Shown: positions 1 to 8,354 of the stretch, piece by piece | Layout of the letters: every line of letters starts with the position of its first letter | Numbering within the stretch: position 1 is the first letter of the stretch | From: Leptolyngbyaceae cyanobacterium CSSed165cm_216 | GTDB taxonomy: Bacteria > Cyanobacteriota > Cyanobacteriia > Phormidesmidales > Phormidesmidaceae | Direction: 5' to 3' | NCBI GenBank assembly: GCA_007135385.1 | Contig: SLIY01000290.1 | Location: 1-28,417, forward strand | Length of the DNA: 28,417 bases | Made by a program: the position numbers and the translations under genes | Notes under the pieces: model-generated | Told to the model about the DNA's origin: nothing | Seen by the model: the letters and a program-made list of their open reading frames with translations, nothing else | Databases searched by the model: none

Positions 1-120
1 CTTAAGATACATGTAACAGGTTAAGCGTTAACAGTGGGAATGATGGAGAGTAAGAGTATCATCAACTACACAATTGTCCTTGACGCCTAGCTCACCATCG
101 TTTGCCTCCTTCTCAGTGCC

Positions 121-2106
121 GTGACTAGCCATTCCTCGGCCCAGACCAATCACCCAATACTTACAGTGGATCCCACTCCCCTTAGCGTTTCCTCAGAGCA
201 GACGCTGGAACAGGTGGTGTCGGCCATGGCAGCCGCTGGTAAAACCTATGGTCTGGTGTATAGCAGCCATCCGCCAGCATTAGTCGGGGTCTGCAGTTAC
301 ACCCATGTGGCCATGGCCATGGCTCAAGGGGCTGACTTTACCCAGGCCACCGTAAGCTGCTGGATGACCCCCTTGGCAGACCTCTATCCTGGGCCAGAAG
401 AGGTTTCCGCCCAGCTGGGTCCAGTCCCCAAACAGAGCCCGCAAGAGACCTATCAGCCTCTGGTGGATCGAGGGGGGCACTGGGTTGGGTTAGTCACCCC
501 AGGAGGGATTGATGGTCATCAGACCCAGGTACTCGTAAGTTCCGAGCCGGAGGAAGGGGAAACCCTAGACCGTTGCTCCCTGGATCAGGCTGATCAATCT
601 CTGGTGAGGTGTCAGCAAACGTCATCACGGTTAGCGCAACAGCAAGAACGCCTTAATCTTGCCTTAGAAGGGGCGCAAATGGGGCTGTGGGACTGGGACT
701 TAACCCAAAACAGCATGATGATTTCTGACCAGTTAGAGTATCTCTTAGGTCTAGAGCCTGGGGAATTTGATGGCAACTATGACACCCTCTTTACTCATAT
801 CTATAAGGATGACCGGGCTGGACTACAGCAGGCCTTAGAACAGTCTATTCGTTGCGGTCAGCGCTACCAAGTGGAATTTCGCATTCAACATGATCACGGC
901 CAGACCCGCTGGTTATCATCCCGAGGGCAAGTGTTTAAGCAGAACGGCAGCCCCTACCGCCTGGCTGGCATTACCCTCGACATTTCTGAACAAAAGCGAG
1001 CAGAACTCGAACTAAAACTGCAAACCCAGCGGGAGCGGCTCTTAGTCGAGATCGGTCAGCGGATTCGTAACGTTCTTGATTTAGAGAGCATTCTGCAGCA
1101 GACAGTCGTCTCGGTCAAAGATTTTATTGAGGCCGATCGGGTGATTATCGTACAATGCACGTCGGATACTAGTGGCCATGTAATCCAAGAAGCCTGTGCA
1201 CCTGGCTTTTCGACCATGATGGGCTGGGAAGTGCGTGATCCTTGGTCAGTGGGGGATAAATTTCTGCGCCACTACCAAGCTGGTCGTGGCCTAGCAGTAG
1301 AGAATATTCATACCTCAAAATTGTCTGAAAGCCAGTTGCTGTTTCTGGAATATTTTCAGATCAAGGCCCAAGTGGTGGTTCCCATTTTGCAAGAACAAGC
1401 CCTATGGGGGCTGATGATTGCCCACCAGTGTGCGACTCCTCGTACCTGGAAAACAGCTGATGTGCGACTGCTACAAAGCTTGGCAATACAGGTGGGAATT
1501 GCCATTCAGCAAGCTAATATGCACCAGCAGATCACCCGGGCTAACGAGCAGCTCAAGCGCATAGCTTATCTGGATGGGTTGACCCAGGTGGCGAACCGCC
1601 GTCGCCTGGAGCAATCCTTGCATAAAGAATGGCGGCGGATGGGGCGATCGCAAAGCCCTTTATCTGTAATCTTGGCTGATATTGACTTCTTTAAAGGGTT
1701 CAACGATCACTATGGTCATCAGGCGGGGGATGACTGCCTGCGGTTAGTGGCTCGCATCTTGACCCGGGCCGCTCAACGCCCAGGGGACCTGGTCGCCCGC
1801 TATGGGGGAGAAGAATTTATGATTTTGCTACCGGGAACGAATGTCCAGGGGGCTGAGACGGTAGCTGAAACTGTACGCCAGATGCTTCACAGTCGCCGTA
1901 TTCCCCACACAGCTTCTCAAGTGGATAAGATTGTCACCATGAGTCTAGGGGTGGCCAGTTGCATTCCATCCTCTGAGATCACCCCAAAACAGCTGGTTAA
2001 GCAGGCTGACGATGCTCTATATCAAGCGAAACAGCAGGGGCGTAACCAGGTTAGGGTGTTCCCACTTAATACTTATCCGGAGCCTTGCCACGACCGGCCC
2101 AACTGA
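121..2106 (+). CDS. CBS-PAS-GAF-GGDEF diguanylate cyclase
   Basis: Predicted to make cyclic di-GMP from two GTP in response to several sensory inputs. Domains in order: a CBS-like pair at about residues 14-130 (the second half degenerate), a PAS fold with PAC motif at about 176-295, a phytochrome-type GAF at about 303-455, a short coiled linker, then GGDEF at about 485-650. The active-site motif is GGEEF at residues 562-566. The RxxD inhibitory site is intact (R553 to D556), with the same five-residue spacing as in PleD, so product inhibition is expected. I see no Cys likely to bind a bilin in the GAF, so it is probably not a light sensor. There is no signal peptide or membrane segment, so it should be cytosolic. 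The start is GTG with no clear Shine-Dalgarno; an in-frame TAG lies at 88-90 and no other start lies between. It stands alone in its orientation. Enzyme class is confident; input signals are unknown. Confidence 0.93.
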   Translation: MTSHSSAQTNHPILTVDPTPLSVSSEQTLEQVVSAMAAAGKTYGLVYSSHPPALVGVCSYTHVAMAMAQGADFTQATVSCWMTPLADLYPGPEEVSAQLGPVPKQSPQETYQPLVDRGGHWVGLVTPGGIDGHQTQVLVSSEPEEGETLDRCSLDQADQSLVRCQQTSSRLAQQQERLNLALEGAQMGLWDWDLTQNSMMISDQLEYLLGLEPGEFDGNYDTLFTHIYKDDRAGLQQALEQSIRCGQRYQVEFRIQHDHGQTRWLSSRGQVFKQNGSPYRLAGITLDISEQKRAELELKLQTQRERLLVEIGQRIRNVLDLESILQQTVVSVKDFIEADRVIIVQCTSDTSGHVIQEACAPGFSTMMGWEVRDPWSVGDKFLRHYQAGRGLAVENIHTSKLSESQLLFLEYFQIKAQVVVPILQEQALWGLMIAHQCATPRTWKTADVRLLQSLAIQVGIAIQQANMHQQITRANEQLKRIAYLDGLTQVANRRRLEQSLHKEWRRMGRSQSPLSVILADIDFFKGFNDHYGHQAGDDCLRLVARILTRAAQRPGDLVARYGGEEFMILLPGTNVQGAETVAETVRQMLHSRRIPHTASQVDKIVTMSLGVASCIPSSEITPKQLVKQADDALYQAKQQGRNQVRVFPLNTYPEPCHDRPN

Positions 2107-2227
2107 GCGAGTTGGCGTCCTGGAAATGGATGTTTTTTGGGTTCGGATACGCTTAGGCTAGCCCCTAATGGTGATCTCAGGTAATTTTCAGGTTTTTAGG
2201 CTCTAATAAAAGTGAAAGCCATGCCCT

Positions 2228-2255
2228 CTGTTGCTTCTCGGCAGAGGAGCAACAG
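2228..2255. promoter_or_regulatory. 12-bp stem-loop in the arsS leader
   Basis: A 12-bp stem (one G-T wobble) closes a GGCA tetraloop: 2228-2239 pairs with 2244-2255. It ends 24-36 nt before the arsS start and about 120 nt after the upstream stop. No T-tract follows, so it is not a classical intrinsic terminator. It could stabilise the message, halt read-through from the cyclase gene, or act as a regulatory leader. The role is inferred. Confidence 0.55.
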
Positions 2256-2291
2256 GCGCGTTAGACTACCGTTTTCAGGATGGAATTGCCC

Positions 2292-3302
2292 ATGGTTCAG
2301 TCTCAGGTGAAGCCGACCGTGACCGTTACCCCCTTTGACCAGAAACTCGATCGCCCGTTAACCAAATTCCCCATTACCACCTTACAAGTTAACCTAGGGC
2401 GCAAGTGCAACCTTGCCTGTAACCACTGCCATGTGGAAGCTGGTCCGAACCGCACCGAAGAACTATCTCCAGCGGTTTGTGCCCAACTGATTGAGCTGAT
2501 TCAGCGGTTCCCTCAGGTGACCACGGTGGATTTAACCGGCGGTGCGCCAGAGATGAACTATGGGTTTCGTCCCTTGGTAGAGGCGGCGCGATTAGCTGAC
2601 AAAGCGGTGATGGTGCGATCGAATTTGACCATTTGCCTAGAACCGGGCTACGAGGATTTACCCCACTACTTTGCTCGACACCAGGTCCATGTAGTGGCCT
2701 CCTTGCCCTGCTACTTGGAGCGTAATGTAGACCAACAACGGGGATCAGGGGTTTACTCGAGTTCCATCCAGGTGCTCCAGCAACTGAACCAGTTAGGGTA
2801 TGGCCAAGATCCAGCCCTGAAGCTCGACCTGGTTTATAACCCACCGGTGCCTCGCAACGCTGAGTTTTCCCTCACTCCCAATCAGGCCACTTTAGCCGCC
2901 GACTACAAGGCCTATCTACAAGCCCAGTTCGGCATAGTCTTTAATCACCTGTTTACCATTACCAACTTGCCCATTGGCCGCGTCAAGCAGTACTTGCAAG
3001 GGAAAGCGTTGTATTGGCCCTATGTCCAGTTTCTAGAGAGTCACCACAACCCTGGTACCATCGACCATGTGATGTGCCGTGACCAGCTATCCATCGATTA
3101 TTTGGGCCATATTTACGACTGCGACTTTAATCAAATGGAGCAGGTGCCGTCGCGACTACCCAACGGGGATGCTGTAACGGTCTCCCACCTGTTACAGGCC
3201 AATAGTCTAGACGTGCTGGAGCAAATCCAAACCCGCCCCTACTGTTATGGCTGTACGGCGGGCAGTGGGTCCAGCTGCGGCGGTGCCCTGGTAGAGACCT
3301 AG
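2292..3302 (+). CDS. arsS: Arsenosugar biosynthesis radical SAM protein ArsS
   Basis: Radical SAM enzyme of the ArsS family, which joins a 5'-deoxyadenosyl group to dimethylated arsenic during arsenosugar synthesis. The 4Fe-4S/SAM motif CNLACNHC has its cysteines at residues 39, 43 and 46, followed by the family-typical TGGAPEM stretch in place of GGEP. The C-terminal half (DUF3641-like) carries a CRDQ motif and ends in the Cys-rich signature CYGCTAGSGSSCGG (Cys 318, 321, 329). Some family members carry selenocysteine in this tail; here ordinary Cys codons are used and no in-frame TGA occurs. I chose ATG 2292 (336 aa) because an AGGA at 2277-2280 sits 11 nt upstream; the alternative ATG at 2280 overlaps that site and adds only MELP. 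The usual methyltransferase partner ArsM is not in the window. The stop overlaps the stop of convergent ureD. Confidence 0.9.
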   Translation: MVQSQVKPTVTVTPFDQKLDRPLTKFPITTLQVNLGRKCNLACNHCHVEAGPNRTEELSPAVCAQLIELIQRFPQVTTVDLTGGAPEMNYGFRPLVEAARLADKAVMVRSNLTICLEPGYEDLPHYFARHQVHVVASLPCYLERNVDQQRGSGVYSSSIQVLQQLNQLGYGQDPALKLDLVYNPPVPRNAEFSLTPNQATLAADYKAYLQAQFGIVFNHLFTITNLPIGRVKQYLQGKALYWPYVQFLESHHNPGTIDHVMCRDQLSIDYLGHIYDCDFNQMEQVPSRLPNGDAVTVSHLLQANSLDVLEQIQTRPYCYGCTAGSGSSCGGALVET

Positions 3303-4144
3303 CGCTGCCATACTCTAGGGACCTGGGCGACTTGTCCTAGATACCAAGGCCGCAGGTGCTGCCAGAGCATGACAAACCACTGACGAGCCCTCTGGCTAGA
3401 CGGACCGCGATAGCGACAGAGCAAGCCGTTCTGTAGTCGGGTAATGCCGCGATCGCCAGGGACATCACCCGGCCAGAGGGAGCGCAGGACATGCAGTTGA
3501 TCAGGTTCCAGAGAGCGGCCAACCAGGGCGAAGCTGCCCACCACCGGGTATCCCCCCAGCCCACTGGGGCTATGGAGGACTGGGGAGCCTCCGGTCAGCC
3601 CCTGACAATCGCGCCAGAGCAATTGACCAGCTTGCCAAACGTCAATCTGCGATCGCCAGTGGCCTTGATTAAACTGCTCTCCCCGGGCACTGCGACCAAA
3701 GCGGGTGATATCCCAGCCACACCACAGGGCCCCTGGGGCTAGATCAACCTGGAGGGTCTGACGATAATTCGCCTGGTCAAACAAAATAGTGTCCTGGGGA
3801 AACCACTCCAGACAACTGTCTTGGCTAAGGCACAGCTGAATCGTCTGATGGCTGTGATGGTGGGGACTACCGTAGACCTTACTGGCGGCAGCCGTGGTCA
3901 CCACCGCTCGGCACTGGGGCTGCAAGGTAATCTCAATGGCCAGGGTATCGCCCCCCACCATTCCCCCAGCGGTGTGGACCAGCACCGTGTGGCAAACGGC
4001 CTCAGATTCGGGATAAAGGGGCCGCTGTACCTTAAAGGGTGCCTGGGTAAAGGTTTTGATCGGCACACACTTGCCTTCCCGGTGACCGTAGACCAGCTCT
4101 ACTTTGCCCTGCCAGTCCGATGACGACGGCTTTTGCTGTTCCAT
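3299..4144 (-). CDS. ureD: Urease accessory protein UreD
   Basis: UreD (UreH) is the scaffold that binds apo-urease and recruits UreF and UreG for nickel delivery. The 281-residue length is normal for the family. Recognisable family blocks are LVHTAGGMVGGD near residues 54-65, TTAAASKVYGS shortly after, LEWFPQDTILFDQA in the middle and WDITRFGRSARGE in the second half. There is no signal peptide, so it is cytosolic. The ATG lies 2 nt after the stop of the DUF3318 gene, so the two are probably co-transcribed and translationally coupled. No urease subunit or other urease accessory gene is in the window; urease genes are often scattered in cyanobacteria. The last codon overlaps the arsS stop by 4 nt. 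Confidence 0.93.
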   Translation of the reverse strand: MEQQKPSSSDWQGKVELVYGHREGKCVPIKTFTQAPFKVQRPLYPESEAVCHTVLVHTAGGMVGGDTLAIEITLQPQCRAVVTTAAASKVYGSPHHHSHQTIQLCLSQDSCLEWFPQDTILFDQANYRQTLQVDLAPGALWCGWDITRFGRSARGEQFNQGHWRSQIDVWQAGQLLWRDCQGLTGGSPVLHSPSGLGGYPVVGSFALVGRSLEPDQLHVLRSLWPGDVPGDRGITRLQNGLLCRYRGPSSQRARQWFVMLWQHLRPWYLGQVAQVPRVWQR

Positions 4145-4146
4145 GG

Positions 4147-4758
4147 TTACCGCTGCAAATAGTTGTCAGGTACGGGTTGCTCAAAAGGCTCCGCCTGAAC
4201 CCGCAGATTCTGACAGCGAATGAGCTCATTTACCGTCAATACTTGGCGTCCTTCCAGGGAGGGAACCGCTTCGATCGCCTGCATCAGGGCCGTCGCCGCA
4301 GACGGTTGATCGTAACCACGCCGCAGGGCCACTTGAATGGCCTTATCGTCGGCCGCCACTTCAATTTGGGGGCCCTTTACCCCTCGCCAAATCTGCCAAC
4401 CGGCCAGGGCTGTAACTGCTAACCCGGTGAGGACCCCCACAGCATCCCCCTGCACTGACTCCACAAAGCCACCGGCTAGCCCAGCCCCAGCTAGAGCCTG
4501 GTAGGGATTAGGCTTAAGTACATTGGCCAGAGACAGCCAGCTGACAGTACGCAAAAATAGCAGGTCTCGCTGGGCTGGAGCCAACCGTTGCCACAAATCA
4601 AGATTGATGCTGACGGTGTGAGTCTGTTGCCAGGGCCGGGGAAACTCGGCCTTGATCACATCCAGTTGGCGATCGCTCAGCATCAGTTTAGTTTTCATTC
4701 GAGCCGATGCAGGCATCAGTTCCCGCAGTCGACTAATTTCTGCGTTGGGGTTAACCAC
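4147..4758 (-). CDS. DUF3318 domain-containing protein
   Basis: A 203-residue member of the cyanobacterial DUF3318 family, whose biochemical role is unknown. The conserved N-terminal part reads NAEISRLRELMPASARM, then SINLDLWQRLAPAQRDLLFLR. A hydrophobic, glycine-rich middle (about residues 85-130) may be one or two membrane segments, followed by a charged C-terminal domain with a helix-rich pattern. It sits in a minus-strand row: an Hlip gene 48 nt upstream and ureD 2 nt downstream. The GTG/ATG choice is not critical because the family start MVNPNAEI is clear. No link to urease is documented to my knowledge; the adjacency may be simple operon packing. Confidence 0.82.
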   Translation of the reverse strand: MVNPNAEISRLRELMPASARMKTKLMLSDRQLDVIKAEFPRPWQQTHTVSINLDLWQRLAPAQRDLLFLRTVSWLSLANVLKPNPYQALAGAGLAGGFVESVQGDAVGVLTGLAVTALAGWQIWRGVKGPQIEVAADDKAIQVALRRGYDQPSAATALMQAIEAVPSLEGRQVLTVNELIRCQNLRVQAEPFEQPVPDNYLQR

Positions 4759-4806
4759 GGCGGTGGAGTCAAAATTAAATCACCCCTAAGCCTACCATTT
4801 ATAAAA

Positions 4807-5064
4807 TCACCGCAACCCTAGCCAAGTGAAGAAGTCTTGCCTGGTAATTAACTCAAGTAACAGCAGGGCCACAAACCCCACCATGGCAAACCGGCCATTG
4901 ATGCGCTCGGCGTAGGGGACCCAGCCAAAGCCAGGGGACATCCGATCCGTGGTCGCATCTGGGGAGGCAGTCGCGGTTTCTGGGGCAGCAGCTTCTGTCG
5001 TCACCGGGGTTGGGGTTTCGGTAGCAGCGGGGTCGGGGGAAGCAGCATCAGGGGATTGGGGCAT
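4807..5064 (-). CDS. High-light-inducible (Hlip/CAB-ELIP) protein with long N-terminal tail
   Basis: One-helix chlorophyll-binding stress protein of the Hlip family, expected in the thylakoid membrane, where Hlips bind chlorophyll and carotenoid and protect photosystem assembly. The signature ERINGRFAMVGFVALLLLEL lies at about residues 53-72, with the conserved Glu, Asn and Arg that ligate chlorophyll. It is preceded by FGWVPYA and followed by a short FFTWLGL tail. What is unusual is the first 45 residues, a low-complexity stretch of Pro, Ala, Thr and Ser; typical Hlips are 50-70 aa without it. The start is ATG with no strong Shine-Dalgarno. A perfect 9-bp direct repeat lies just upstream (separate entry). 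Confidence 0.88.
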   Translation of the reverse strand: MPQSPDAASPDPAATETPTPVTTEAAAPETATASPDATTDRMSPGFGWVPYAERINGRFAMVGFVALLLLELITRQDFFTWLGLR

Positions 5065-5073
5065 GGGGGGTAG

Positions 5074-5093
5074 TTGAAAACTGTTTGAAAACT
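5074..5093 (-). promoter_or_regulatory. 9-bp direct repeat upstream of the Hlip gene
   Basis: TTGAAAACT occurs twice on the plus strand (5074-5082 and 5085-5093), with an 11-bp period. Read on the gene's strand it resembles, imperfectly, the HLR1 box that RpaB binds at high-light genes (T-rich followed by CA and A/T), but the spacing is one base too long and the start codon is only about 10 nt away. Binding by RpaB is a guess. Confidence 0.3.
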
Positions 5094-5283
5094 CTCAGGA
5101 GCATCCTACCCCAAAACAACAGTTAAGGCAGGTATCAGCTGAGCGGCATATACCGAAGGCTTCACCATGCCGATTTCTGGTGCTTGAATTATCTATGCCC
5201 TGTCCCGACAGAGGTGGATACCCCTTAGCTCTAGAACCCTCAATTTAGGGATTCCGGGATAGGTTTCGCGACCGCCTTGCCCC

Positions 5284-5700
5284 TTACTGGTTAAAGAAAA
5301 CTGCTTTGAAGCAGTCATCGTCAGCAATGGCGACGGCCATCATGGTGCGCAGGACATCAAAGGTATAAGGATCCTCTAAGGCGGCGGCCATGTCGTCATC
5401 TAAAATAGCTAGACGTTCCATGGAAACTAGGGTGGGTGTTTCCCCATAGAGCTCGAGCAACTCCTGCTCGAGCAACAGATTAGATTCTGCCTGGGAAATC
5501 TGGCCGGTCATTTCTAAACAAAAATACTGGCCCATCACCTCGCCTACCTCGGGGGCTGGAATCGGTTCCTGGGCCTGGGCTGACAGCCCGAGGGTGCTCA
5601 CTAAAAGAGTACTGGCGGCAGTTGAAATAAACAGAGGGATTGAAGCCATAGCCAACGATACAAGGAACGACAGATCAATCCAGTTGGCGGAACCGCTCAC
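5284..5700 (-). CDS. Small secreted protein of unknown function
   Basis: A 138-residue protein I do not recognise. A hydrophobic N-terminus (about residues 10-40) ends in LSAQAQE, a good signal-peptidase AXA site, so the mature protein should be exported. The mature part is acidic and helical, about 95 residues, with two cysteines (in YFCLEM and DDDCFKAVF) that could form a disulphide. The GTG start at 5700 lacks a Shine-Dalgarno. An in-frame ATG at 5649 would give 121 aa with a cleaner signal peptide and is a real alternative. It is flanked by divergent intergenic spaces, so probably monocistronic. Confidence 0.6.
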   Translation of the reverse strand: MSGSANWIDLSFLVSLAMASIPLFISTAASTLLVSTLGLSAQAQEPIPAPEVGEVMGQYFCLEMTGQISQAESNLLLEQELLELYGETPTLVSMERLAILDDDMAAALEDPYTFDVLRTMMAVAIADDDCFKAVFFNQ

Positions 5701-5917
5701 ACCTGATCTAGATCTAGACGGTGGCTAGACCCACCACTGCGGCTGAGCTCAACGCCCAGACCGCAGGGATCTTGAGATCATAGCCCTGGATTGTGGATGA
5801 TTCGGCTTCTAGCATAGGCGATCGCCCCCTTAGCCGGGGCATTCCATCGCCCCCTGGCTCAAAACTTCACAGGGGTCGCTAGGGTTAGAACCAACATCTT
5901 GAGGTAAAGTTGCAGGT

Positions 5918-8239
5918 GTGCTAGCCCAAATGGCAGCTGTTTCCATGGCTTCTCAGCGCTCTACTGATCGATCGTCTGTTTCCCTGGCCCCTGGGACTGT
6001 AAAGGTTTGGGTAGGGGGGCGCCGCCATAATCCGTGGCTGTGGTGGCTCAGTTTGATTGCATTGGCTTTGGGGCTAGGGGGGGGGCTACTACTATTGGTG
6101 GTTAGCTTTCGCTGGGGTTTGCAATTGATGCTAGACCCTGAGGCGACGCCCCAAATTCAGACCCTGTGGGGCCGCTGGCATCAAGAGGCATTACCCTCAG
6201 GCCGTAGCTTAGCGGAGATCGAACAGTCGCTAGCGGCACCGAACCACACCCTGGGGGAGCCGGTAAACCTTAGCCCTGAGGGCGATCGCGAGACGATTTG
6301 GGTCTGGCCAGAAATTGAGGTGGCCTCTGGGGCGATCGCCACCCTGCATCTGCTGAACCGCGAAAGCCAGGCGGGTGGCCAGGATACCTTTACCGTTCTA
6401 GCCTCGATACCCGTTCCCGCCTTTACCCCCGCTGAGGTTTTGACCCCTCTATGGAGCCGTAGCCAAGCTGAGGCGGTGGTAACGGGGGTGTTCTTACCCA
6501 CCCAGTTGACCCCACTACCCTTACCAGCCAGCTTACGGGGGTCCCAGGACAGTCGCGATCGCCTCTGGTTCACCCTAGAAGGCCGCACCCCTTACCAGGG
6601 CACCATCCTGCGCTATGGGCAATTAGTCGTGGTTGACCTGCAGCGGCAGACCCTAGACCTGCTGGACTTGTGGAGCAGTCCGGCCAATCGTTTACCCTAC
6701 TGGGTGGATCTAGATGGCCAGAACATCCCTGGACTCTTAGTGGACGAAACTCTAGGCCTAGAGCCCAGCCTGAAGGGGTGGCACCTGGCAGCCGGACAGT
6801 TACAGCCCATCTCTTGGTTTCGGGTTCCCCTGGATGCTGGGGCCCAGGCGATGACTTATCACCAAGCACTGCGCCTAGCCCGCAGTGGGCTGTGGGCTGC
6901 CGCCGCCGCCAAGTTAACGGCCCTTAAACCGTCCCTGGCAGCCCACTGGAATGCTGCCGCCACCGCCCAACTGGATTTAATCAACCGCCATGCTGTGCTA
7001 ACTCGTCAGCAGGCGGATCAAAGCTGGTCTCTACCCACCCAACAGATTTTGGCCTTGTTGGTGGATAGTCGATGGGACGCCGCCCTCACCCAACTGGAAG
7101 CAGACCCGGCTTTGTTACCAGCTCTGATGCGCCGTTTAGAGAGTGATCAGGGGCAGTTTTGGAGCCGGGTCAGTGCCGCCGCTGCCCTACCTGAGGTCGA
7201 ACATGCCCTCTATGTCTGGGGGGGAATCGCGCTCAAGGCACAGCAAAACCAGGCCGCTGCCCAGGACTGGTTTAACCGTTATGCGGTTTCGGGGGCAACC
7301 AAACAGCGGTGGGCGGCCCTGATCAAAACCCTGAACACCCCGCCAGTAGCTCTGGCAGCGGACCAGCAGCCCTCTGACCCGGCGATCGCCCCCGCCACGA
7401 CCCAGATCCCTCTGCCTGGGGTGCAGGGCATGGTGGGGGTGGCCCGTCCCCTAGATGAGGTGACCCCAGACCGCTGGCACCGGCCACCGGGGCAGGGGGT
7501 GGGTAGTAGTTTGGGGGCCTGGTATGCCATCGAACTGCAGGGGGTACGACAGTCGCAGTGGCAAACCACCTGGCTAACGACTGCTAAATCAGCCGACCCA
7601 GCAGCGGTATGGCCAGCCCTGATCAGCTCCGGAGCAATCCCTTTGCAACTTCTCCACTGGACCAGCACCACCGCAGGTCGAGCCGTTGACCTGTCGGTGC
7701 GCGGAGTGCAGGTAGCCGATGGGACCATCACCCTACTGGCCACAGGGCCAAAAGTCCCAGCCATGCCCCTGCCGGCCCTAGCCTTTTCCCAGGGTTCCTT
7801 AGGCTGGCTGGAGGTTAGCCAGAGCCAGCCGGTCAGCCCCGAGAGCTTACGGCAGGGGATTGACGCCGCCATCGCCCCCCGACTCCTGCCGGCTCAAGGT
7901 CTTAGCACTTGGAGTCTAGACCCTGGCACCGTGCGGCAGCACCGGCTTGATCTGACGGGCAATGGTCAGTTGGAGCAGGTACTCACCCTGATGCCCGCCG
8001 CCCTAGACCAACTCCATGCCCTGGGCTTACCCGTAGACCGCACGGCCCACAAAACCCTAATTTCGGGGCCTGATCAGCAGCTAATCTACAGCAACTTATT
8101 TATCCCCCAAACGGTGGTCGCCCTAACCACCCCAGGCTCTGGACAGGCCTTGGGGCTCCTGGTACATCAAGCCGGTGGGTATAGACTCTTAGCTTGGACT
8201 GAGACCACTCAACGGTTTGAGTCGCTGGAGACCCCCTAG
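5918..8239 (+). CDS. Large single-pass membrane protein, unknown function
   Basis: A 773-residue protein I cannot assign to a named family. One transmembrane helix lies at residues 40-64 (WWLSLIALAL through LLLLVVSF), preceded by a basic WVGGRRHNP stretch, so the 700-residue remainder is probably periplasmic. The first third is beta-rich. The middle (about 300-470) is alanine-rich helix pairs such as MTYHQALRLARSGLWAAAAAK, resembling TPR-like solenoid repeats. The C-terminal third is again beta-rich and contains DLTGNGQLEQVLTL, like the Asp/Asn/Gly loop of FG-GAP repeats. The GTG start at 5918 has GAGG 13 nt upstream; ATG 5930 is an alternative. Codon use matches the neighbours. A repeat region follows the stop directly. 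Coding is very likely; function is open. Confidence 0.75.
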   Translation: MLAQMAAVSMASQRSTDRSSVSLAPGTVKVWVGGRRHNPWLWWLSLIALALGLGGGLLLLVVSFRWGLQLMLDPEATPQIQTLWGRWHQEALPSGRSLAEIEQSLAAPNHTLGEPVNLSPEGDRETIWVWPEIEVASGAIATLHLLNRESQAGGQDTFTVLASIPVPAFTPAEVLTPLWSRSQAEAVVTGVFLPTQLTPLPLPASLRGSQDSRDRLWFTLEGRTPYQGTILRYGQLVVVDLQRQTLDLLDLWSSPANRLPYWVDLDGQNIPGLLVDETLGLEPSLKGWHLAAGQLQPISWFRVPLDAGAQAMTYHQALRLARSGLWAAAAAKLTALKPSLAAHWNAAATAQLDLINRHAVLTRQQADQSWSLPTQQILALLVDSRWDAALTQLEADPALLPALMRRLESDQGQFWSRVSAAAALPEVEHALYVWGGIALKAQQNQAAAQDWFNRYAVSGATKQRWAALIKTLNTPPVALAADQQPSDPAIAPATTQIPLPGVQGMVGVARPLDEVTPDRWHRPPGQGVGSSLGAWYAIELQGVRQSQWQTTWLTTAKSADPAAVWPALISSGAIPLQLLHWTSTTAGRAVDLSVRGVQVADGTITLLATGPKVPAMPLPALAFSQGSLGWLEVSQSQPVSPESLRQGIDAAIAPRLLPAQGLSTWSLDPGTVRQHRLDLTGNGQLEQVLTLMPAALDQLHALGLPVDRTAHKTLISGPDQQLIYSNLFIPQTVVALTTPGSGQALGLLVHQAGGYRLLAWTETTQRFESLETP

Positions 8240-8254
8240 GATCTGGCGGTCTAA

Positions 8255-8328
8255 GGCAGCCAACCATGCCTGATCTCTAACACCTGTCACCTAACCCCTA
8301 GTACCTGACCCCCTCAGTAAAGGTGGTC
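8255..8328. repeat. Heptanucleotide tandem repeat, copy A
   Basis: After the stop of the 773-residue gene the sequence breaks into degenerate 7-mers of the form CCT(G/A)A(T/C)(A/C): CCTGATC, TCTAACA, CCTGTCA, CCTAACC, CCTAGTA, CCTGACC. It begins with AGCCAACCAT and ends in an imperfect hairpin around CTCAGTA. The 27 bases from AGCCAACC match copy B near 19225 with about four differences. This is like the STRR repeats known in cyanobacteria. Confidence 0.6.
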
Positions 8329-8354
8329 GTCCGCCTGAAGCTAATACCCCTGCC

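Noticed and set aside
2389..2844. 151-codon open frame antisense to arsS
   Set aside because: Lies wholly within a well-supported gene, with no ribosome site or recognisable domain; a shadow frame of GC-rich coding DNA.
3240..3302. Selenocysteine in the ArsS C-terminal motif
   Set aside because: Some ArsS proteins carry it, but here all codons of the motif are sense codons with TGT/TGC for Cys and no in-frame TGA.
7279..7872. 197-codon open frame antisense to the 773-residue gene
   Set aside because: Ser/Arg/Pro-rich shadow; the plus-strand frame has better codon use and continuous structure.
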